In this document: positions 15,242 to 24,196 of the stretch, in pieces
Layout of the letters: each line of letters opens with the position of its first letter
How positions within the stretch are numbered: the first letter of the stretch is position 1
Source of the DNA: JABCPO02 sp052174015
GTDB taxonomy: Bacteria > Bacillota > Clostridia > TANB77 > CAG-508
Length of the DNA stretch: 64,000 nucleotides
Assembly: GCA_052174015.1 (NCBI GenBank)
Contig: JBQMXM010000002.1
Span: 1 to 64,000, forward strand
Direction of reading: 5' to 3'
Notes under the pieces: generated by a model
Seen by the model: the letters and a program-made list of their open reading frames with translations, nothing else
Databases searched by the model: none
What the model was told of the DNA's origin: nothing
Position numbers and translations under genes: made by a program

Positions 15242-17356
15242 CTATTCTCCTATTTTTAAATCATATAGTTCTATAAGTGTTATTACTGGTATATTTAATT
15301 TTTCTGCCTTATTATATTTAGTGCTTCCCTTTTGTGCATAAACTAAATAATCTGTGTTTTGTGTAACTGAACTGTCTACAATTCCTCCATTTTCTTCTAT
15401 GTATTTTATTATCTCTTTTTTACTAATTTCAAATTTTCCTGTTATTGTAAACTTTTTACCTTTTAATTTGGTTTCTAAAACATTTATATTTATATTTTGT
15501 TTTTTTTCTGTGTTTACTCCTAATTCTTTTAATTTATTTAATATTTTTTGATTATTTTTATTTCTAAAATATTCATAAATATATTTTGATGCAACTTCTC
15601 CAACTCCTGGTATTTCTTCTAAATCTTCTATTTTAGCATTTGATAGATTTTCTAATGTGATAAATTTGTCTGCAAGTAATTTACTTACCTTTTCTCCTAT
15701 TTCTCTAATTCCTAATGCTGTTATTAGCATATACAAATCATTTTCTTTACTCTTGTTTATTGCATTTATTAGATTATTTTCAAATTTTAATTTTTCTTTA
15801 TCTTTTTTAGTTGCAACCTTTCCTTTTTCTTCCATTTTAGATATCCTAATTTTTTCTAAATCTTCTATTTTTAATTTATAGATATCTGCTAAATCTTTTA
15901 TAATATTTAATGATATTAAAGACCTTATAATTTGTTCTCCTAATCCTTCTATATTCATACATTTTTTTGAAGCAAAATATATTATATTTTTTTCAATAAT
16001 TTCTGGACATTCTGGATTTACACATCTTACAACTATATTTTCATATTCTAATTTTTGTTTGCATGCAGGACAAATTTTAGGATATTCAAATTCTTTTAAA
16101 TTACCTTTTCTTTTGTCTAGTATAACTTTATATATTTCTGGTATTACATCTCCTGCTTTATGTATTAATACTATGTCTCCAATTCTTACATCTTTACTCT
16201 TTATATATTGAAGATTATTTAATGTAACCCTACTTATTACACTTCCGTCTACTAATACTGGTTTAAGTATTGCAGTTGGTGTTAATACTCCTGTTCTTCC
16301 TATTGATAACTCTATATCTAATACTTCTGTTTCAACTTTTTGTGCAGGATACTTATATGCAACAGCCCATTTTGGATATTTTTCTGTAACTCCCAAATGT
16401 TCTCTTGCTTCTAAATTATTAACTTTTACTACTGCTCCATCTATTCCAAAACTTAAGTTATCTCGTATTTCTCCTATTTTTTTAATTTGAGATAATATTT
16501 CACTATAATTATTTGCATATAATACATATGGATTAATTACAAACCCTTGTTCTTTTAAGAAATTTAAACTTTCTGTATGTGTTTTAAATTCTTTATCTGA
16601 TATTTGTACATTAAATATATATATACTTAATTTCCTACTTCTTACTTTTTCTGTATCTTTTAATCTTAATGACCCTGAAGCTAAATTTCTTGGATTTAAA
16701 AATGTCTTACTTTCTTCTTTTTTTGCTTGCTCATTTACTTCTTCAAAAGTTTTAAAGTCTACTAAAACTTCTCCCCTTACAATCAAATGGCCTTTGTACT
16801 CTATTGTCTTTGGTAAATTAGATATAGTATATATATTTGCTGTAACATCTTCTCCTATACTTCCATTTCCTCTTGTTAATGCTCTAACTATTTTTCCGTC
16901 TAAATATTCTATAGATGCTGAAAGTCCATCAATTTTTGTTTCTACAACATATTTAGGTTCATTATGAAGTTCTTTTTCTATTAAAATTTTTTCTTCTTTT
17001 TCTACTCTGTTTATAAAACTTTCTACTTCTTCATATGAAAATACATCTTCTAAACTTTGCATTTTAACTATATGCTCTATTTTTTCAAATGTACTACTTT
17101 TTAAAAAACTATCACCTGCACCAATCCTATTTCTAACTCCATTTTCATCTTGTAAAGCAAATTTTTCTTCTAAAAATATTATACTCTTTTTTATATAATC
17201 ATATTCATAATCACTAATCTCATTAGTGTTTTCTTCATAATATTTTTTTGAGTGATATTCTTCTTCTTTTCTTAATTTAATTAATTCTTTTTCTGCTTCT
17301 TCTTTTTTAAATTTAGCATATTTTAACTCTATATCTTTATTCATATTGTTAAGCAT
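15242..17356 (-). CDS. ligA: NAD-dependent DNA ligase LigA
   Basis: Seals nicks during replication and repair using NAD+. Product of 704 residues from the ATG at 17356, supported by AAAGGAG six bases upstream; an in-frame ATG 11 codons earlier lies inside tcdA and lacks a ribosome binding site. Domains in order: Ia (YHSKKYYEE, SDYEYD), adenylation domain with the lysine motif VETKIDGLSASIEY and RGEV, OB-fold, a four-cysteine zinc finger (CPACKQKL, CVNPECPE), helix-hairpin-helix repeats (LGIREIGEKVS, EDLEEIPGVGEVAS) and a C-terminal BRCT (KLKGKKFTITGKF). Its start overlaps the end of tcdA by eight bases, so translation is coupled. Confidence 0.97.
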   Translation of the reverse strand: MLNNMNKDIELKYAKFKKEEAEKELIKLRKEEEYHSKKYYEENTNEISDYEYDYIKKSIIFLEEKFALQDENGVRNRIGAGDSFLKSSTFEKIEHIVKMQSLEDVFSYEEVESFINRVEKEEKILIEKELHNEPKYVVETKIDGLSASIEYLDGKIVRALTRGNGSIGEDVTANIYTISNLPKTIEYKGHLIVRGEVLVDFKTFEEVNEQAKKEESKTFLNPRNLASGSLRLKDTEKVRSRKLSIYIFNVQISDKEFKTHTESLNFLKEQGFVINPYVLYANNYSEILSQIKKIGEIRDNLSFGIDGAVVKVNNLEAREHLGVTEKYPKWAVAYKYPAQKVETEVLDIELSIGRTGVLTPTAILKPVLVDGSVISRVTLNNLQYIKSKDVRIGDIVLIHKAGDVIPEIYKVILDKRKGNLKEFEYPKICPACKQKLEYENIVVRCVNPECPEIIEKNIIYFASKKCMNIEGLGEQIIRSLISLNIIKDLADIYKLKIEDLEKIRISKMEEKGKVATKKDKEKLKFENNLINAINKSKENDLYMLITALGIREIGEKVSKLLADKFITLENLSNAKIEDLEEIPGVGEVASKYIYEYFRNKNNQKILNKLKELGVNTEKKQNININVLETKLKGKKFTITGKFEISKKEIIKYIEENGGIVDSSVTQNTDYLVYAQKGSTKYNKAEKLNIPVITLIELYDLKIGE

Positions 17357-18041
17357 TTTTATCTCCTTTGTAATTATACATAACGTCATTTAATATATAT
17401 CCTGCTATATATATTCCAAAAGTAGCTACAACTTCCATTAAACTAGTTACTGTACTACTTTTTATAGGTATTTCTTTTGAATATACTACATCAAAACTAT
17501 CTATATTATTTTTTCTTAATTCTTTTCTAAATTTTTTAGCTAAAGGGCAATTCTCTGTTTTAAACACATCACAAATACATACTTCCCAAGGCTTAACTCT
17601 ATTACCTGCACCCATTGATGATATAACATTTATATTGTTTTGTTTAGCATATGATACTATTTCTAATTTTGCTTGTATATCATCTACTGCATCAACAATA
17701 TATGTTGGATTAAAGTCAGATATAATTTCTGATACATTACCTGCTACTTTTTCATATTTAGGAATAACAGTTATATCTTTTGATATATTATTAGCTCTTG
17801 TATATGCAACTTCTACTTTTGGTTTTCCAATTGTATCTATATATGCAAGTAACTGTCTATTGATATTAGTTTCATCTATAACATCTTTATCACATACTAA
17901 TATATTTTTAACTCCATTTCTAATTAATGATTCAAATACATATGAACCGACTCCACCTATTCCAAATATGCATACTCTTAAATCAGATATTTTTTGTTGA
18001 TTTTCTTCTCCAATTAATAGTATTTGTCTTTCTAAATACAT
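17349..18041 (-). CDS. tcdA: tRNA threonylcarbamoyladenosine dehydratase TcdA (ThiF/E1 family)
   Basis: ATP-dependent dehydratase that cyclises t6A37 of tRNA to ct6A. Product of 230 residues with the E1-like nucleotide-binding motif VCIFGIGGVGSYVFESLIRN, the DxDxIDxTNxNRQ motif seen here as CDKDVIDETNINRQ, AVDDIQAK, and the TcdA-specific block SSMGAGNRVKPWEV, CPLAKKFRKEL. It heads a three-gene operon with ligA and tetR. A TATAAT lies just upstream in a short leader. The related enzymes ThiF and MoeB are less likely because no thiamin or molybdopterin genes are near and the SMGAGN / CPLAK blocks fit TcdA. Confidence 0.92.
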   Translation of the reverse strand: MYLERQILLIGEENQQKISDLRVCIFGIGGVGSYVFESLIRNGVKNILVCDKDVIDETNINRQLLAYIDTIGKPKVEVAYTRANNISKDITVIPKYEKVAGNVSEIISDFNPTYIVDAVDDIQAKLEIVSYAKQNNINVISSMGAGNRVKPWEVCICDVFKTENCPLAKKFRKELRKNNIDSFDVVYSKEIPIKSSTVTSLMEVVATFGIYIAGYILNDVMYNYKGDKNA

Positions 18042-18161
18042 TTTTCACCTCGCATTTTCATTATATCATATCCATAATTATTTAAAAACATTTACTAGTT
18101 AATTTTAAAAAAACATTACTATTTATGGTTCAAAAGTAATTGTACATATAACACAAAAAAC

Positions 18162-18195
18162 AAAAAATGGTAAGTTTTAAAACTTACCATTTTTA
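18162..18195 (-). terminator. terminator after the large pilin-like gene
   Basis: AAAATGGTAAGTTTT and AAAACTTACCATTTT form a 15-position perfect inverted repeat, followed on the minus strand by a U-run. It lies 15 bases past the stop of the gene at 18210-19595. Confidence 0.85.
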
Positions 18196-18209
18196 TTATA
18201 TATATCATT

Positions 18210-19595
18210 TTAGTCTTTTATCTTCCATTTTCCTTCAGTCACTTTTTCTACCTGATTTCCATCTAAATACACTATTGGTCTTAAACAGCCTTCTGATTTT
18301 TCTTCAACTGTCCAACTACCAGAACTAAAACATCCTTCCCCAAGACTTTTAAAACCATTTTCTCCCATTCCTAAAATATCAAATGCCGTACACTCGCCTA
18401 TATCCATACCATAATTATAATATATACTACGATAAGCAATATAATAGTCTGTTTTAAAAATCTCTGCTTTAAGTTTAGCCTTATTTGCTTTTACTTGTTG
18501 GTCTGTTACTAATTCTCTATCATATTCTGCTAAACCTATATAAAAAATATTAGAATTGAATTTTTGTGTTCTTGCAGTACTGGCATCTTCTGAATCACTA
18601 GTTATTGTTGGATAATATGCTTCTTCATCTAACTTTAGTCCTTCATTAGAATGAAAACCTTGCTTTTCATCTTCTGTAAAGTATGTATATGAATCACCTT
18701 TCATTATTTTAACTAAATCTTCCATTATCATACTTCTTGCACCAGAATCAGTTAACGTTCTCACTTTGGCTTCTCCTAGCACTTGGTCATTACCTACTTT
18801 ATATGTTGTAGTTGTTTTTATTGTTCCTTTTCCATGTCCATATATACTACATGCTTTATGCAATTCTTCTTCTGCATATAGCCAACCTATTCCACCTCTT
18901 ATTGTGAAATGATTATTTTCTCCATCTTTTACATCACCTATAAGTTCTTTACTTATAACTTTAATTTGATTGTTTGCAGTAGATATTACTACCCATTCAT
19001 TATTAGTTGATTTTGCAGTTACTTTTTGCGTACCATATCCATTACCACCTGTTTTGGCAGTACCTTTTACTGAAGTATAAGTTAATTTAGATGTATCTGT
19101 TACTCCTTTTGTTGGGTCATAAATTATAGTGTCTCCAACTTTTAAATCTGCAGGTATTGTATTATTAATACCTGAGTTATTATTTTGTCCTATTTGATTT
19201 GTTGTTATTACTCCATTTTCTATAATATATGTTACTGTATATTCTGTATGTTTTGTTATAAGTTCTATTTTAAGTGGTGCATCTGTTATTGTTGTTAACT
19301 TATCTTCGTCAAAGGACACTCCTGAATTTTTTAAATTATCTTTAAACCTATTTTTATCATATTTTCCATCTTTATGCGCAAAACTTGCTCCATACGCTGA
19401 CATTATTCTATCTTTTTCTAAAGCTATTTCTTGTTTTTGTTTACTTTCTCTTGACTTAAATATTAATCCATTTTGACCTAGTGCTAAACTAAGTGCAACT
19501 CCTGCAAGTATAAGTAATACTATTATTGTAAGCACTAATGCTATTAGTGTTATACCTTTATTTTTATTTAATTTATTATTCTTTTGTTTATACAT
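18210..19595 (-). CDS. large pilin-like protein with prepilin N-terminus
   Basis: Product of 461 residues from the ATG at 19595 (AGGAG five bases upstream); an earlier ATG at 19616 has no such site. The N-terminus is a prepilin leader: a lysine-rich KLNKNKG followed by ITLIALVLTIIVLLILAGVA, cleaved after Gly by prepilin peptidase. Position 5 of the mature form is Ala rather than the usual Glu. A charged helix follows and then a large C-terminal domain (residues 150-461) of unknown fold rich in Thr, Gly and Tyr with four cysteines. Likely exported and possibly assembled by the pilus machine at 25594-30741. It is monocistronic, with its own terminator. Confidence 0.8.
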   Translation of the reverse strand: MYKQKNNKLNKNKGITLIALVLTIIVLLILAGVALSLALGQNGLIFKSRESKQKQEIALEKDRIMSAYGASFAHKDGKYDKNRFKDNLKNSGVSFDEDKLTTITDAPLKIELITKHTEYTVTYIIENGVITTNQIGQNNNSGINNTIPADLKVGDTIIYDPTKGVTDTSKLTYTSVKGTAKTGGNGYGTQKVTAKSTNNEWVVISTANNQIKVISKELIGDVKDGENNHFTIRGGIGWLYAEEELHKACSIYGHGKGTIKTTTTYKVGNDQVLGEAKVRTLTDSGARSMIMEDLVKIMKGDSYTYFTEDEKQGFHSNEGLKLDEEAYYPTITSDSEDASTARTQKFNSNIFYIGLAEYDRELVTDQQVKANKAKLKAEIFKTDYYIAYRSIYYNYGMDIGECTAFDILGMGENGFKSLGEGCFSSGSWTVEEKSEGCLRPIVYLDGNQVEKVTEGKWKIKD

Positions 19596-19708
19596 AGCAT
19601 CTCCTAACTTTATCATATTATATTACTATTATATCTAGTATAGCCTCAAAAGTGTTGATTTACTATATATATATATATATTGAGATACTTTTTTAATACT
19701 ATTGTAAT

Positions 19709-19746
19709 AAAAATACCAATAGCATATTTTATCTATTGGTATTTTT
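19709..19746 (-). terminator. terminator after tyrS
   Basis: AAAAATACCAATAG and CTATTGGTATTTTT form a perfect 14-position stem with a 10-base loop and a U-run on either strand. It closes the HD-GYP to tyrS operon and lies about 65 bases after the tyrS stop. A (TA)n run of about 18 bases lies just beyond, at 19662-19680. Confidence 0.85.
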
Positions 19747-19810
19747 ATTTCTTATTTTATATTATATACATTATTATTCTTATGTTATATATATTTTTTG
19801 TTTATTGTAA

Positions 19811-21019
19811 TTATTTAACTATTACTCTAACAATGTTTTTCTTACCTTTTTTTAGTATTGCTTCATTGTCATTTAAATCTTCTACTGTAATTGTTTTATT
19901 AATTTCTATCTTTTCATCATTTAATGTTATTCCACCTTGCTCAATAAGTTTTTTTGCTTGTCCTCTTGATTGAACAAATCCTGCTTTTATTGATAGATTT
20001 AAAATATCTTCTCCAACTTCTGCGTCTATTGTTGGTAAACCTTCTTTTGATATTCCTTTTTGGAATATTGATATAGATAGGTCTTCTGCTTTTTTAGCTT
20101 CTTCTGTTCCATGTATTCTTTCTGTCATATGGAATGCTAAAATTTCTTTTAATTTATTTGGATTTTTTTCTTCTTTTAATAGTCTTTCTATTTCTTCTGT
20201 TTCTATTAATGTAAGCATACGCATAACTAACTCTATATCTTCATCACCTATATTTCTAAAGTATTGGTAAAATTCATATGGTGTTGTTTTTTCTTTATCT
20301 AACCATAAAGCTCCTTTTTCTGTTTTACCCATTTTTTTACCATCTTTTGTAGTTAATAGTTTTACAGATGCTGTATATGCTTTTTCTTGATTTGCTTTTC
20401 TTATTAAATCTACCCCTGCAATTAAGTTTGACCATTGGTCATTTCCACCTAATTGTAGTATACAATTTTCTGTTTCAAAAAGGTGTTTAAAGTCATTTGC
20501 TTGCATTAACATATATCCTAATTCAAAAAATGTTAATCCTTCTTTTAATCTTGCCTTATAGCATTCTGCTCCTAACATTTGATTTACATTAAAATGTCTT
20601 CCTACTGTTCTTAAAAAATCTATATATGTTCTATGTGAAGTCCATGTTGCATTATCTACTAATATTGCTGCATTTTCTCCTGTAAAATCTAATAATGTTT
20701 GTGCTTGTTTTTTCAATGCCGCTATATTCTTATCTAATTCTTCTTGAGATAATAGTTTTCTCATTTCTTGTTTTGCAGATGGATCTCCAATTGTTCCTGT
20801 TGCTCCTCCAACTAGTATAATTGGTTTATGTCCTGCAAGTTGCATATGTCTTGCAACTGTAAATACAACTAAATGTCCTACATGTAGACTATCTGCTGTA
20901 GGGTCTACTCCAAAGTAGAATGTTATTTTTTTATTTTCTACTTCATTTATTAACCCTTCTTCATCTGTCATTTGTTCTATATATCCACGCGTCTTTAATC
21001 TTTTTATAATATTATCCAT
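19811..21019 (-). CDS. tyrS: tyrosyl-tRNA synthetase
   Basis: Charges tRNA-Tyr. Product of 402 residues from ATG 21019, chosen because AAGGAG lies six bases upstream; the ATG five codons earlier lacks a site. Class I signature HVGH at residues 46-49 in DPTADSLHVGH, the tyrosine-binding block GGNDQWSNLIAGVDLIR, the KMSKS-equivalent KMGKT in DGKKMGKTEKG, and a C-terminal S4 RNA-binding domain (SRGQAKKLIEQGGITLN). Full length. It is the last gene of a four-gene operon and has no T-box leader, since a gene lies only 20 bases upstream. Confidence 0.97.
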   Translation of the reverse strand: MDNIIKRLKTRGYIEQMTDEEGLINEVENKKITFYFGVDPTADSLHVGHLVVFTVARHMQLAGHKPIILVGGATGTIGDPSAKQEMRKLLSQEELDKNIAALKKQAQTLLDFTGENAAILVDNATWTSHRTYIDFLRTVGRHFNVNQMLGAECYKARLKEGLTFFELGYMLMQANDFKHLFETENCILQLGGNDQWSNLIAGVDLIRKANQEKAYTASVKLLTTKDGKKMGKTEKGALWLDKEKTTPYEFYQYFRNIGDEDIELVMRMLTLIETEEIERLLKEEKNPNKLKEILAFHMTERIHGTEEAKKAEDLSISIFQKGISKEGLPTIDAEVGEDILNLSIKAGFVQSRGQAKKLIEQGGITLNDEKIEINKTITVEDLNDNEAILKKGKKNIVRVIVK

Positions 21020-21039
21020 ATAATTCTCCTTCATTTCCG

Positions 21040-21318
21040 TTATTTATTATCTTTTAAAAATTGTGTTTGGTCTTGTAGATATGTATTAAAATATCTTTCT
21101 AATTTTGGTTGACTAACTCCTGTATTTTTTGATATATCTACAAAAATACTATTATAATTTTCGTCCCCTTTATCAAGAAGACAGTAATTTAAACTGCCTT
21201 CATCCATATATTCAATTACTCTTTTTAATTCTTCTCTTTCTTTAGGCATACAATTTTGACACGCTAATTCTTCACTATTATGAAATCTTCCACATCTTGG
21301 ACATTTTTTTAGTTCCAT
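21040..21318 (-). CDS. small zinc-ribbon protein, YvyF-like
   Basis: Product of 92 residues. The N-terminus holds a CPRCGRFHN and a CQNC knuckle 11 residues later, a four-cysteine zinc ribbon. The rest is helical and includes FVDISKNTGVSQPKLERYF, resembling a short winged-helix or HTH. This layout resembles the flagellar-operon protein YvyF of Bacillus, which lies near flgM; no flagellar genes are in this window, so the resemblance may be only to the broader family. It sits between pepA and tyrS in one operon. GGAGG precedes the ATG. Confidence 0.65.
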   Translation of the reverse strand: MELKKCPRCGRFHNSEELACQNCMPKEREELKRVIEYMDEGSLNYCLLDKGDENYNSIFVDISKNTGVSQPKLERYFNTYLQDQTQFLKDNK

Positions 21319-21373
21319 TTCTGCCTCCTTATTGTTATCATTTTATCATAGTTTTTTAAATTTTAAAATACTT

Positions 21374-22915
21374 TTATACTTCTTTTGCTAAATAATATAA
21401 TGTTTTTACCATTATTGCTGTTGCTCCGTTTGTATGATACTTATATGGTGCACTTAAATATGATGTCCCTGCAATATCTATATGTATCCATGGTGTTTCT
21501 TTTGGTATAAATTCTCCTACAAATTGTCCTGCTGTAATCATACCTGCACATTTAGCACTATTAGTTAAATCTGCTACTTTTGACTTATTCTTACTTGCAT
21601 ATACTTTTAAGTTAGGCATTTTCCAAATATCTTCTCCTGCAAGTAATGATGCTTTTTCTAAACTTTTATACATTTTTTCATTATTAGTAATAATTGGTGT
21701 AACATATTCTGAAAAAGTCATTACTGCTGAACCTGTTAATGTAGCAATATCTATTACTTTTGTTGCTTTTAATACATTTGTAGCATAATATACTGCATCT
21801 GCAAGTGTTAATCTTCCTTCTGCATCTGTATGACCTATTTCTATTGTTTTACCACTCATAGACCCAATTATATCCCCATTCTTATATGAATCTCCATTTA
21901 TCATATTTTCACAAAGTGCTGTAACTACATATACATTTTTCTTAACTTTTTGCTGTGCAATTAATTTTAATGCTCCAACAACTGTTGCAGAACCACCCAT
22001 ATCTGTAAACATTGTTGACATTGAAAGTGCTGGTTTTATTCCAAGACCTCCTGAATCATATGTTATACCTTTTCCAACAAGTGCTAATACTTCATTACTA
22101 TTTTTGTCTCCCATATATTTTGCAACAAATAGTTTGGGTTCTTTAGAACTTCCCTTTGCTACATTTAAAAATGCTTGCATATTTAATTTTTCTATTTGTT
22201 CCAACTCTAATATTTCAACTGAAATATCTTCTCCTTTTAAGTATTCTGCATATGAATTTGCTATTGTTTCTGGATACATTACATTACTTGGCTCATTTAT
22301 AATATCTCTTACATAATCCATACTTGATACTATTAACTTAGCTTCTTTTAATCCTTTTTTAGCTATCTTTTCTTCTTTTTCATTAACATATATATTAACA
22401 TTTATTTCTTCTTTTGGCTTATTATCTTTTTGTTCTTTCTTTGCTTTTTCTGCTTTTCCTATATATTTAGTAAAATTATACTTACTATGTAATATACCTT
22501 CTGCTAATGCTTCTATTAATCTATCTATTTCTATTTTATTATTTTCTTTTATTTTAAACATCTTTTTTATATTAACATTAAATATTTTTTCAAATGATAA
22601 TTTTTTACCTAGATTATATCCTATTATTCTGACATCATCATATTTTAATTCTTTTAATTTTCCTATACCTACATATATTTTTTCTTTTGATGTGTTTTCT
22701 TTTTTTACATAATATACTTGCCCTAAATCTCCAGTAAATATTTTTTTATCTACTATATCTTTTAAAATTATATCTTTAGTTGATATTTCTGTTTTCTTTT
22801 TATTTAATATTTTTTCTACTTCTTCAATTGTTAAAAAAATTATATTTGCGTTTTGCATTAATTTTTTATTATTTTCTACTTCATTTTTATTTATTATATT
22901 AATATTTATATCCAT
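21374..22915 (-). CDS. pepA: leucyl aminopeptidase (M17 family)
   Basis: Dimetal exopeptidase that removes N-terminal residues in peptide turnover; hexamer in the cytosol. Product of 513 residues. The N-terminal domain is variable and lysine-rich. The catalytic domain has INEPSNVMYPETIA, the lysine and aspartate ligand block VGKGITYDSGGLGIKP, MGGSATVVGALKLIAQ and the signature TDAEGRLTLADAVYYA, where the usual NTDAEGR begins with His (HTDAEGR). The C-terminal PWIHIDIAGTSY is also standard. It follows the HD-GYP gene by 18 bases. Confidence 0.95.
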   Translation of the reverse strand: MDININIINKNEVENNKKLMQNANIIFLTIEEVEKILNKKKTEISTKDIILKDIVDKKIFTGDLGQVYYVKKENTSKEKIYVGIGKLKELKYDDVRIIGYNLGKKLSFEKIFNVNIKKMFKIKENNKIEIDRLIEALAEGILHSKYNFTKYIGKAEKAKKEQKDNKPKEEINVNIYVNEKEEKIAKKGLKEAKLIVSSMDYVRDIINEPSNVMYPETIANSYAEYLKGEDISVEILELEQIEKLNMQAFLNVAKGSSKEPKLFVAKYMGDKNSNEVLALVGKGITYDSGGLGIKPALSMSTMFTDMGGSATVVGALKLIAQQKVKKNVYVVTALCENMINGDSYKNGDIIGSMSGKTIEIGHTDAEGRLTLADAVYYATNVLKATKVIDIATLTGSAVMTFSEYVTPIITNNEKMYKSLEKASLLAGEDIWKMPNLKVYASKNKSKVADLTNSAKCAGMITAGQFVGEFIPKETPWIHIDIAGTSYLSAPYKYHTNGATAIMVKTLYYLAKEV

Positions 22916-22933
22916 ATTATTCTCCTTATTCTC

Positions 22934-23866
22934 CTATGCTTTTAATTTTTTCATTTGTTTAAATTCTTCTTTTAACTTTTTTAAAAGTTCTAACTTATTT
23001 TCTAATATTTGATTTACATCTGATATATATTGTGGAATTTCTGTAAAAGATTCCCCTGTTATTAAAAAACCATTTATATATTCTTTTAAATATGCCTTCT
23101 TATTTTCATTATTAGTTTTTAAATACTTATTATATACTTTTTCTGCTTGTATATATCTTTTTTTTTCATTTTGTAAATGCTCTATATATAGCTCTCTTTG
23201 ATATATTTCATACTCTGTATCTTCTATTATTAACTTTATTAAAGCATTTACTATTTGCCTATTAGTTTTCCCATAATTAATTTTAAATAATCCTCTTTTT
23301 GAATTTTCTTTAGGCTTTGTGTTTTCAATTAATATCTTTAGAGTATCATTAACGCCTATATGTGTTTTATACTGCCTCTTACTTGTTATTGCATCAAATT
23401 CATCTGCTACTCTAATTATTTGTCCTTCATATACAATCTCATTTCCTTTAAGACCTCTTGGATATCCTGAACCATCAAGTGCTTCATGATGATACCAAGG
23501 TCCAGCTTCATATGGCCTTAGTTCTGGATCTTTATGTAATATTTCATACCCTATTTGTGTATGTGTTTTCATTATTTCAAATTCTTCGTCTGTTAATTTA
23601 CCTGGTTTTTGTAATATTGATGGTGGTATATATGCCTTACCTACATCATGTAAAAATGCACAAATGGTACAATATATAGTAAAGCCTTCTTCTAAATTCA
23701 TTTTTTTACAAAGTCTTGCAGTAAGTGATGCTACATTTTCTGAATGTTTTCTTGTAAATACATCTAATGAATCTAAAATTGATAACTGATATCTCATTTT
23801 TTCTTCTAAATTATATGATTTCAAGACTTCATTACTATAAAAATCTATTTGTTGTTCTTTTTTCAT
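22934..23866 (-). CDS. HD-GYP domain protein (putative c-di-GMP phosphodiesterase)
   Basis: Product of 310 residues with a clear HD-GYP domain: H41 in RKHSENVASLTA, the metal pair H73-D74 in FLHDVGKAYIPPSILQKPGK, H126-H127 in YHHEALDGSGYPRGLKG and DEFDAITSKRQYK. HD-GYP enzymes hydrolyse cyclic di-GMP to GMP. The GYP loop is intact, which favours activity. No GGDEF or response-regulator domain is attached and the 140-residue C-terminal extension is helical and unassigned. First gene of the operon with pepA, the zinc-ribbon gene and tyrS. Its proximity to the pilus operon, 2 kb away, is suggestive but not decisive. Confidence 0.88.
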   Translation of the reverse strand: MKKEQQIDFYSNEVLKSYNLEEKMRYQLSILDSLDVFTRKHSENVASLTARLCKKMNLEEGFTIYCTICAFLHDVGKAYIPPSILQKPGKLTDEEFEIMKTHTQIGYEILHKDPELRPYEAGPWYHHEALDGSGYPRGLKGNEIVYEGQIIRVADEFDAITSKRQYKTHIGVNDTLKILIENTKPKENSKRGLFKINYGKTNRQIVNALIKLIIEDTEYEIYQRELYIEHLQNEKKRYIQAEKVYNKYLKTNNENKKAYLKEYINGFLITGESFTEIPQYISDVNQILENKLELLKKLKEEFKQMKKLKA

Positions 23867-23980
23867 TTGTTTACCTTTCTAATATGCAAATATATAATTA
23901 TACATATACTTATACTTATTTTAATCTATACAAATTAAAAAATACATATTAAATACATTTTTTTTATATTTTATAAAATT

Positions 23981-24009
23981 TTATACACATTTTATACACA
24001 ATATCCACA
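23981..24009 (+). promoter_or_regulatory. cluster of three DnaA-box-like 9-mers
   Basis: Two exact copies of TTATACACA, which fits the DnaA box form TTATNCACA, at 23981-23989 and 23992-24000, followed directly by ATATCCACA at 24001-24009 (one mismatch from TTATCCACA). The centres are 11 and 9 bases apart, close to one helical turn, and all have the same orientation. They lie in a 330-base very A+T-rich gap between the HD-GYP gene and a terminator. No dnaA or dnaN is present, so this is not an ordinary origin. Confidence 0.5.
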
Positions 24010-24091
24010 TTATATACATATTTATACTTAATAACATCTAATGATATATAAGAATATACAAGAATATAATATATAATAATAATAGAATAGA

Positions 24092-24132
24092 AAAAATATC
24101 ATTATATAAAATTTTAATATAATGATATTTTT
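24092..24132 (-). terminator. terminator after the membrane glycosyltransferase gene
   Basis: AAAAATATCATTATAT and ATATAATGATATTTTT form a 16-position perfect inverted repeat with a nine-base loop. It lies 65 bases past the stop of the gene at 24197-25444. Confidence 0.8.
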
Positions 24133-24196
24133 ACCTTTTTTACTTTTTAATTATATATTTTAATTATATATTTTAATTTTTTCATTGTTATTTATT

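Noticed and set aside
19662..19680. (TA)n run as a regulatory element
   Set aside because: Simple dinucleotide repeat in an intergenic region between two genes that each have clear signals; nothing supports a function.
21020..21040. T-box riboswitch before tyrS
   Set aside because: Only 20 bases separate tyrS from the previous gene, and no T-box sequence is present upstream of the operon.
23981..24009. Replication origin at the DnaA-box-like cluster
   Set aside because: Only three sites, with no dnaA, dnaN, recF or gyrase genes anywhere in the window, and gene direction does not switch here. Kept only as a DnaA-binding candidate.
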